Of a stretch of DNA of 64,000 nt, positions 56,132 to 64,000 are shown in pieces. The DNA lies in NCBI GenBank assembly GCA_024362935.1, contig JANCRA010000019.1, forward strand, positions 3,654,501-3,718,500. The letters are read 5' to 3'. This DNA comes from Setophaga petechia (Eukaryota; Chordata; Aves; Passeriformes; Parulidae). Under the pieces are notes generated by a model. That model made no database searches, was not told the DNA's origin, and saw only the letters and a list, made by a program, of their open reading frames with translations. Both the position numbers and the translations under genes were made by a program. Positions within the stretch are counted from its first letter, which is position 1, and each line of letters opens with the position of its first letter.

Positions 56132-56137
56132 ATTAAA
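56132..56137 (+). terminator. Distal poly(A) signal ATTAAA
   Basis: ATTAAA in TTCATTAAAAAGATTTTTAA, with T/G-rich sequence about 30-50 bases downstream. A sister ATTAAA lies at 56082-56087 before TGTGTGTC. One of these probably defines the end of the gene. Confidence 0.6.
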
Positions 56138-56155
56138 AAGATTTTTAAAAGGAAT

Positions 56156-59100
56156 TTATGGAGCATCGTATTTGTGGCTTATTTTGGTTTTCGATGTCCT
56201 GTTCCATGGAGCCCAAACAGCATATTTGTCTGTAGGGAAGGAAAGTGTGTCCCTGTGGTGCAGCAAGTAGTCTTTGTCTCCTCCACCATGTCATGACAGA
56301 ACCTCCTCCACCACTTTCCACGGCACTTTGAACTTGGTACTGAGCAGCACCTGCTTTCAGTGGCCCAAGCAGTTTCTGCTTTCTTCCCTTCTTAATTCTC
56401 CATATCTTTAGCAGTTTCACAATCTGAAAATGAAGTTCCCCATCTGTGAAACACCTGCCCCTGATTCCCCTTAACAGCAATGAAAATGACCATAAGCAGA
56501 AGACATCAGGACCTGACAAGGTCCCTGGTACAAACTTAGAAGGTGGTACATGGTTCTCAGGAACTTAAACTTTTATCTGCAATAGTGTAATTTTTTTTCT
56601 TAACCACTGTGTTTCTCTGGCCTTAGAAGGAAGAAAACGTTGGAACAGGCATGTTTAAATGGCTTTACCATACACAGTCACACGTTCTTCTGTTGCAGAT
56701 GAGCACAAAGTCTGTTTTTCCAATTACACTTTTAAGATGTCTTTCCTTGTAGTTGTTGTTAATTGCAACTGGTTGCTGACCTCAAAGAGCATGGAGTTGC
56801 AAAGCAAGAGCTCACACTTAAAGCAGCAAGTTTGCTGCCTCATCGGGACGTGGCAACATCTGGAGTGGCCAGTGGTGCAGCTGGGTGTGGTGGCAGCCCT
56901 TCCCATCTGAACTGCAGCTGCTGTCCCAGAGTGTGTCACTGACATCCCAAATATCCCCAGCTGTGCACTCAGAATTGTTAGCTGCCCCATGAGCTACACC
57001 AGGGAGGGGTCTGTTAGATGGAAAGCAGCAAACCAAAAATACTCTCTCTGTACTTAGCAGATACCCCAGTGTGTTGGGAAGCAGATAAAGCCCAGTCTGC
57101 TTCCTCCTTCAGCACTGGCTGCTGTGGTAACCTATAAATCACCAGGGTTTATTTGCCCTAATTCTCCTGCCTACATGTTGACATTCTTCAATAAAGATGA
57201 CCATTTCACACTGTAAATTGTTTGCCAGATCTGCTGAACTCTGCCTCCACGATCCCAGTCCAAATTCATATCCACAAGACTGTAATGTATGATGACATAT
57301 AAGCTCATGAGGATAACTCAGTTTTATCCATGCATAATCCCAAATTGCTGTGTTGCTTCCTAACCCACAATCAAGTCTATGGCCCCTGGGGAACAAAGGA
57401 GCCACTGGAAACTAATTTATAGGCAAGGGCTGTTTTTCTCTTTGCCTCTTGGTTACTCTAACTGCATTTTGCAAGGAAAATAGACTCATACAGGAGGAAA
57501 TAAATTTGTTTCATTTGCAAAAGGAAATAAAATAGTAAATAAAAAGTAAAAAAAAAATAAATAAAAATTAGACTAAAATAAAATAAAATGAAATTAAATA
57601 AAATAAATTGTAGTCTTTAGATATGAGTAGCTGGCTCCTTAGCTGCATCAGCACTGAATTAGGGGGCTAAAAGCATCTGGAATTTTCTGAAAGCACCTGA
57701 GAGTTTCATTCAGTAGCACACAATTCTATGGCTGCTTTTCCAACATTTGCTTAGGCCTATTTCTCAGCAGTTGTACATTCCACTGCAAGCAGCCCTTAGG
57801 TCTGGGTGAAACTTTTAAGTGACTGTTGCAGGAATATGAAGCTGAGTTTATGAGAAAAATGAAATATGTTGGGTAGGAAGAGAAATCTCTATTGTTCCAT
57901 GAAGAAAAAATGTATTGAAGAATTTCATATGCCTCAGGATCATCCTGTCTAATACCCCGGATAATCCGCAGATTAAGGATTCCCATTTGCTTTCTCCTAT
58001 GTTACTCCACCAGCTGAGTTGCCTGTGGATTGGGACAGCTCTCCCAAGCTGCCAGCCCTGCACCATCAAGCCTTTGGCTGCAAAAGGCAGAGCAGCAGAA
58101 TTAGGCTACATTTCTCCCTACCCTCCTATTCCCCAGGAAACAGGTCCCAAACTGAAGGGCCCAAAACTCTGGAGCTTTCTAAAAAAACTGCTTTATGCTA
58201 GCAACCTCCTAGGACAAGGCTGAGGGAGGAGGGGAATTGTGTAGCCACATCATACAAAGATGGTTAATGCATAACATAAGTTGGTTAATGCAGCTTGGAG
58301 ATTATAAAGACCAAAGAGATGGATGATGTGAAGGAGTAGTTGCTCTTGTGTGTCTTGGTAGGCAATGAAGGAGGCCATGGTGCATTTTGTCATTGGTATG
58401 TGATGCTGCAGAATGTAGTTTGCTATTTAATGCAAGATAATTTACTACTAGCAAATTAATTACCTGATGGTTTGCATTTTTCACACAACACTCAGCAGTG
58501 GCCAGATGGCAGATGTGTCAGGCCTGCTGCTTGCTGTGCTAATTGTCAGCCCTAAAGGCTGCCCAGTTAACACTTCTCCCCTGCTTGCTGCAGCCCAGCA
58601 TTGCTGCTAGAGCCCAGCATTGCCTGCAGCCAGCAAGCTCATTCAGAGAAGAGGCAACCTTCAAGCTCATGTTTTGGCTGATTTTCTTGTTACTGCTCAG
58701 TTCAGTTTTGGTCCCTTTTGGTACATTCCTGTCAAAAAAAAAAAAAAGAGTCAAATTGGTTTCCAGAGTGGGGATGTGTCTGTGCACACCTGCATTTCTC
58801 AGCTTTTGGTCTTTCAGCCCCCAGATCCTTTGCAAGCCTCCCCTAACCCCAGGCAGGGGTTCAGAGCATCCATCCCTGCTTGCTCCTCACCTGCACCAGT
58901 GCTTCTCTTTATGTCTTTGGTGGTGCTATTCAGCACCTCCTCGTGGAGCAGGGGCTGCTGCTCACCTGGGAATGAAGTTTCTCACTGCTGCCTTCCTGTC
59001 CCACTTCCCATGGGAGCTGCTATGGGGCCCAGACCAAGTTTTTTCCTGGATGGGATCCCTTGTTCAGGTCAGAAAGTTCCTTTTGGATGCCCAAAATCCT

Positions 59101-61246
59101 TTCCTGGTTTCACCAAACAACCAAATGCTTATACTCTTGTGATCCACAGAGTAAGCTCCCCTCCTGCACCCCTCAGTAGTGCCTAGTCCAATTACACCCC
59201 TTTTTTTTTGTTTTTGCTTATTTTGAAATGCTTATTTGCTTATATTGAATTGCTTATTTCGCTTTATTCTTTATTCAGGCTTCTGGCAGTATCCTCAAAT
59301 CCCCTATTTTGCTCCTACACTGCTGCTATGGGTAGGAATCAGGTGCTTAACAGGTCTCTGCACTTCTTTAACATCTGCCTTCATGTGAAAGAGCAAGAGA
59401 TTACATGCTCTGTAAGAAGCACTTTCATCATCATATTCATTATGTAGGTGCAATTAAACTTAGAAATCCCCCAAGAGACCTCAGCTCTGACAAATGACCC
59501 TATTGTCCCCTCCTCAAAGCAGAAAAGTTGTATTTTAGTCCTTTCACGTGGCACTGTGTACTGTCTGGAGTGCTTTCCATTTGCCACCTATAATAGCTGC
59601 ACCCTGGCTCCCAGCTCATTTGCCTGGAGACCCTCACAGCCCACAGCCCCCCAGCAGATGGGGAGGTTCAAATAATCCTGTTTGTTTCAGCTGAAAGGCT
59701 GTACTGAAGTTAGTGCAGATGGTAATTAGTACTTGAGGGAATGCTGTTTCCAGGGAATCCTCTCATCTCTCGCTCTGAGTCACACGCTTTGTGGAGGACA
59801 CTTCACCAGAAACACATTTTCTGCTACTTTTGGATTTAAGCTCCTACAAATTAATTATTTGAGTTCATGTATAAATGGAAGAAGGAGGAGTGCAGAATAT
59901 TTTTGTAAGGTCACAATCATGAGAAATCTATGCAGACCTGTTCACCAATTAAAAATTTGGTTTATAGAGGTTATACAAAGTCTGCACAGCTCTAGTATTG
60001 ATTGTTTGTCTGGCAAAGTGATAATCAACAGAAAAATTAACTGGGTTTGACTGCAAGTTGGGATTGCCAAGGCTGATGGTGCCCGGGAGCAGAAAAATTA
60101 AACTGTTTTATGTTTAGTTGGGGATGCCTCACTTAACCCAATGGGAGCAAACCCGGAGGACTAAAACCAAATGAAAACCAAATCACTGGTTGAGTGGCTG
60201 CTCAGTGGCCAGCTACTGCTTTCCTTGGGAAGCAATTCATTATTCCCCTTACATTTTCACTGCTGGGAGTGAAACATCTCATCTGCCCAGCCAGCACTCC
60301 CAAGTGGCAGGTGGTTTTCCTGCCACAAGGACACAGCAGGCTTGGTCCTGCCATGGCTGGGCCATTAGGTACAGCTGAGGTACAGCAGGCAGAAATGTGC
60401 CCTAATAGCTCTCTTGAGCTGGTAGCAGGACTGCATCTGGTCACCCCTTTACTAAAATGTGATGAATGACTGTGGAGTGTTTTCCCTGGCAGCTGAAACC
60501 TTTTTCAAGATGGAAATAATGTTCACGTCTTTAGCCACCCAACAGATGAGACAGAGAAATTGGTGGTCTTGTCCAGAAAGTGTGAGCCAGCCTAATTCTG
60601 GGGTGAGGTTTCCCACCAAGCTCTGTGCTAATTCAGAAAGCAAGAACACTTGTGTCAGATCCTTCCCCTTTTATTTGCTATAGACTGTCTGCACTAATAT
60701 CTATAATATTTATTGTCTTACCTCTGAATATAGAACTTGGCCAACACATTCAAAAAAACTGGGAAAGGCAAGGCTTGAGTTGTGTCGAATATCTGCATCA
60801 TGGCCTGTTGCCTAGGTAGCTATATCTAGAATTCAGGGACTTGTTTCTAGGAACGATGAGCTAGGGAGATAAACAAGCTCTTTTAAGGATGCAGAAGAGA
60901 AGGGGACTCTAATTTGTTTTGCTGTATTTACTTTACTGTGCTCATTTAGACATTCATGGTCTGATGCTGACCTAGAAACAGAGATGCCCTGTGGAAGTGT
61001 TTGCCTTGCTTCCCCCAGACAGCTCTGTGTGCCCAGTCCTGTGCAGTCCCTGGCAGGGACACACAAATGCACACACACCCCAAGGAGATTGCTCTTGCTA
61101 TGTGGAGAAAAGAGCAACATTCCAGATTGCCAAGGGTGAGTCAGATGTTGTGAGAGGCTATGCAGTTTGCATGGTTAGGGCTGCTCTCCTTTTCACTGTA
61201 CAAGAGGATGAGCAGCCCCCAGGAGGGAAGGGTGAGAGCTGCACTG
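56156..61246. other. Intergenic DNA downstream of DTNA
   Basis: No gene was recognised. There is an A-rich simple stretch at 57523-57609 and a 13-base A run near 58734-58746. The two overlapping open frames at 58543-59186 have no family features and cross that A run. The direct repeat GGTTAATGCA occurs twice near 58262-58291. Confidence 0.7.
57523..57609 (+). repeat. A-rich (AAATA)n-like low-complexity stretch
   Basis: Degenerate AAATA/AAAATA units fill this stretch, with TAAAATAAAATAAAATG at its core. No mobile element body borders it. Confidence 0.85.
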
Positions 61247-61252
61247 CCTGTA

Positions 61253-61645
61253 TGTGACGGTGGTCACAGGGGTTTTTTAGATGGATGGAAGAGACAGGGA
61301 TCTTGATTCCATTATCAGACGGCTTGATTTATTATATTGTGATATATATATATAACATTATAACTATACTACATAGAAATAGAAAGGAAGAGGCTTCTTC
61401 AGAAGCTGGCTAACCTAAGAATAGAAAGGAAAGAATAATAACAAAGATCTGTCTCTTGGCAGAAAGCAAGAGCAGCCCTGCCGTGAGTGGTCAGTAGATC
61501 CAAACATCTACAGGGGACCAATCACGGATCCACCTGTTGCATTCCACAGCAGCAGATAACCATTGTTTTCCTTTTCTGCTGAAACCGCTCAGCTCCAGCA
61601 GGAAAAATCCTAAGAAAGGATTTTTCACAAAAGGTGTCTGCGACA
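61253..61645. mobile_element. Solo LTR of an endogenous retrovirus, 6-bp TSD
   Basis: The 393-bp element begins TGTGACGGTGGTCACAGGGG and ends GGTGTCTGCGACA, with TG...CA ends. It is flanked by an exact duplication CCTGTA at 61247-61252 and 61646-61651. A 6-bp duplication is typical of ERVK-class (class II) integrations. Inside are a TA-rich stretch (61346-61356) and a 10-bp perfect inverted repeat, GAAAAATCCT/AGGATTTTTC, at 61602-61611 and 61617-61626. There is no internal retroviral sequence. AATAAA on the minus strand near 61326-61333 suggests minus orientation, but this is not settled. It closely resembles an LTR I associate with songbirds. Confidence 0.85.
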
Positions 61646-61651
61646 CCTGTA

Positions 61652-64000
61652 TGCTCATGCCAGCACTGCAGGCCATTCCCTGCCAGACACACCACTCATC
61701 CATATCCCAAGAACTGTCTCTTCTTGCCTCAGAACTCGGGCACCAGTTCTGCTTTTGTGAGATCCCACTGGTGTGAGGGTTCTGATTTTACTGCGCTTTA
61801 ACCACCAAACCTTCTGGCACTGGTTTTGTGCCTTCAGAGCGTGCAGGTGCTGGGGTGCAAGTCCAGCCTTGACAAACACAGGCAGGTGTCTCTCCTCCTC
61901 CAGAGATGAGATGCTCCAGGAAAAACACATGAAGGATGTATAAAAAGCTGAGGTGATGGGGATGCTCACCTGCTAACACAAAGTATCAGCAGACATAATT
62001 GGCTGTCCTCAGGCCAATTCACCTCTAAGATGCCAACAGACAGTGGCTCTTCAGAGTGTCAGCAAGGTGTTCTTGCCCATCAAGCCTTGTCTGATTGAAG
62101 CAGCACCAGTGCAGCTCCCCTAATCCAGGCAGGACTTTCCTCAAAGGGCACAGTAGTAATGAAAATGTTTATTCTTCATGGCCCATGAATGCGTTTCATC
62201 ACCATTTAGCATTACCACAGATGTAACTGCAGGAAAACCTATTTTCAATATACTGTATGAGCTATTCAAGCTTGCTCCAGAATTTCTGAACTCCTGGCAA
62301 GTTCAGCCCAACCCAGCAGTTCCCCTCATCTAATTTCCCACAGAGACATGTGGACGTGTCTTTAACTGCATAAACCTAATTATGCTCCCACAGCCCCAAA
62401 ACTGACAACTAAATTACTGTTACAGAATACTTGCAGAACAAAGCTTAACCAGAAGTGTCACAGCGTGATTTGTTGGACCAGCAGTCTGAAAAGAAAGATT
62501 GTTATGCAAATCTAATTTGGAAATCATTAGCAAGAGCAATGCCATAGAACAGATTCCTTTTATTTTTTAAAGGGATTCCACCTTATTATAACCACATTCA
62601 GTTTCTGGATACATTAGCATAAATAAATTGCAGGAATACGAAGTATTTTTTGTATGGTAGATGGGCTTTTGAAGCTGAAGTCTCACTCATATATATTGCA
62701 GTCCTAAATGCAGTCTTAAATATTCTTTAAAATCCAGCCTCTATGGTAAGTGTGATTTCTTTTCCTTGCAAAGCTGCAAAATTGCTGTTCAGGAAGCTCT
62801 TGTTTTCAGCTGAAAGTTGGAAGTGTTCATAAATTAACTCACACTGAAAATTAAGGGACCCACCCAGGCTGGTCCCAGTCTGTACTTTGCTCCATCCAGT
62901 GCTTTTCCTCCTGTATTTTCTGCCTGACATAAACCTACAATCCATGAAGATCTGCTGCTACACAGGGTAATACAACATAATCCTTGAAGAAATAATCTCT
63001 GCATGATTGAGACTTCATTTGTAGGTCTGTCTTTCATGGTTACAAGAAGAAATATGCACTCCAACTACAGAAAGATGAGAGTCTTGGAAACCAAGGCAAG
63101 GACACATAGGAAGATAAAGTCTTCTTTACATGTTTTGTCTATCAATAGGGGTAAAGGTTTCTAACCTAGTTGCAAGTAACTCTTTACACTCTACTGACAT
63201 TATTTACACTTGTTTACATGTGACATTGTGAGGCTTGGAAAAATAAATTAATACAAGCCCAGTCCTCATAGAAGAATATTGGTCCAATCCATTACCCAGT
63301 GACGTAAAACACAAAGATCTTATTTTTGGAAGCATGGAATCAAGACCAATATGCTGGTCTGTTGGGCTCTAGAATATGGAGAATTTTTCATCTTTTCCTT
63401 TCATTGCTAAAGAATCCAGGAAGTAGCATCCAACAGATAGGAAAAGGTGTAGTTGATTCTTACAAACTACAAACCTGTAGACATGAAAATCAGAGACAGT
63501 AAATGCAAAACTCATTCATATATAAACTCATATATAAATAATTATAGAGAATGCAGGAAGACAGGAACATGTCTGTTTGGGGTTTTTTTGCAGTAATTAT
63601 CAGCACTTCTGTCATTTAAAAAAAGTCCACTGCATTTCCACTAACAGCTGTATCCTGGATTTTCTTGTAGAAGAACAGAAATGAAGAAGCAAAGTTGTAA
63701 AACTAGAAGAATTTCTTAAAACATGCAGTGAAGTAAAATCAAAAGTCTGGGGTTTCTTTATTGCAGATAAGGACTTTCCCATGGAAAATGATTGTAGGAA
63801 TGAAAGAGTTGTGCCACATTTCTCACGACAAACAAAATAAAACAAGCACAGATTTTTGGCATGACACCACGCTTCAGATTTTCAACAGCCCTTTTCACTG
63901 TGTGTAGAGACAATAATCCTGGTGCAATGTGAGCCAAGCCACTGGCATGCAGCAGGATTTTCAGCCAGCCTTTCCTTCCACGCTGCAGCTCCAGCTACTG
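61652..64000. other. Intergenic DNA at window end
   Basis: No gene or mobile element was recognised. The stretch at about 62430-62600, with an ATGCAAAT octamer at 62504-62511 and several ATTAG/TAATT cores, is a weak candidate for a conserved regulatory element. Confidence 0.65.

Larger units (their letters stand above)
1000..56155 (+). other. DTNA: Alpha-dystrobrevin gene, 3' part (gene span)
   Basis: This is the part of the alpha-dystrobrevin gene present in the window, from the exon before the ZZ domain to the end of the 3'UTR. Dystrobrevin is a cytoplasmic, dystrophin-related scaffold of the dystrophin-glycoprotein complex that binds dystrophin or utrophin through a coiled coil and syntrophins through paired helices. 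Fifteen internal exons join in one open frame of 539 codons, then one of two ends. The gene is assigned to DTNA rather than DTNB because the KGKG linker, the exon with ADRLADEHVLIGVY and the C-terminal exons are alpha-type. Promoter, N-terminus and most of the EF-hand region lie outside. Intron positions are inferred from AG/GT borders, phase and family knowledge, not from transcripts. Confidence 0.95.
52789..56155 (+). other. DTNA: DTNA 3'UTR
   Basis: About 3.4 kb of non-coding sequence follows the TAA. It carries a CpG-rich spot at 52937-52967, AATAAA signals at 53124, 53295 and 55820, ATTAAA at 56082 and 56132, and two TGTAAATA Pumilio-type elements. The section 54000-54330 is GC-rich and the rest AT-rich. 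The 3' end near 56155 is inferred from the last ATTAAA followed by T/G-rich sequence. Confidence 0.75.

Noticed and set aside
58543..59186. Two overlapping plus-strand open frames of 199 and 188 codons
   Set aside because: They overlap each other in different frames and cross a 13-base A run. No domain was recognised, and the GC-rich local composition explains the length.
1..64000. Prokaryotic features, CRISPR arrays, tRNA or rRNA genes
   Set aside because: None is visible by eye. The exon-intron structure and CR1 elements show vertebrate nuclear DNA.

Overview
The window is vertebrate nuclear DNA carrying the 3' part of one gene on the plus strand, alpha-dystrobrevin (DTNA), followed by about 8 kb of non-coding DNA. 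The protein was recognised from the translated exons: the end of the EF-hand-like region, the ZZ zinc finger, the tandem syntrophin-binding helices, the dystrophin-binding coiled coil and the tyrosine-bearing C-terminal region. The paralogue DTNB is excluded by the sequence of the linker and C-terminal exons. CR1 retrotransposon pieces point to a bird. Two LTR-like insertions resemble endogenous-retrovirus LTRs that I associate with songbirds, so a passerine is my best guess; this rests on memory, not on a search.

Layout. Positions 1-999 are intron. Fifteen internal coding exons lie at 1000-1105, 3081-3247, 5703-5827, 10441-10521, 18009-18086, 18696-18788, 25753-25840, 28309-28406, 29769-29882, 33110-33206, 34487-34504 (an 18-nt microexon), 38436-38595, 41373-41462, 41972-42140 and 42861-42993. 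All have AG/GT borders, all junction phases agree, and together they give 1617 nt or 539 codons. The 5' part of the gene (roughly 200 residues) is upstream of the window. There are two alternative ends: a 45-nt exon at 46217-46261 that encodes VSLQS and a stop, and a terminal exon from 52633 that encodes a different 51-residue tail, then a 3'UTR of about 3.4 kb ending near 56155. Positions 56156-64000 hold no recognisable gene.

How the parts work together. The ZZ domain belongs to the dystrophin-like core. The two exons at 18009-18086 and 18696-18788 are in-frame cassettes; the second carries the first of two syntrophin-binding motifs, and the exon at 25753 carries the second. The exons from 28309 to 33206 make the coiled coil that pairs with dystrophin. 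The later exons make the Ser/Thr/Pro-rich and tyrosine-bearing C-terminal region of the long isoform. Inclusion or skipping of the 45-nt exon selects between a short conserved C-terminus and a long tail built from three acidic repeats; this is the most interesting feature of the window.

Repeats: CR1 pieces at 2371-2795 (-), 38943-39215 (-) and 50953-51152 (+), an old LINE remnant at about 15585-16575 (+), a solo LTR at 61253-61645 with an exact 6-bp target-site duplication, a probable LTR at 25051-25364, three short tandem duplications and several simple repeats. No tRNA, rRNA, CRISPR or prokaryotic gene was seen.
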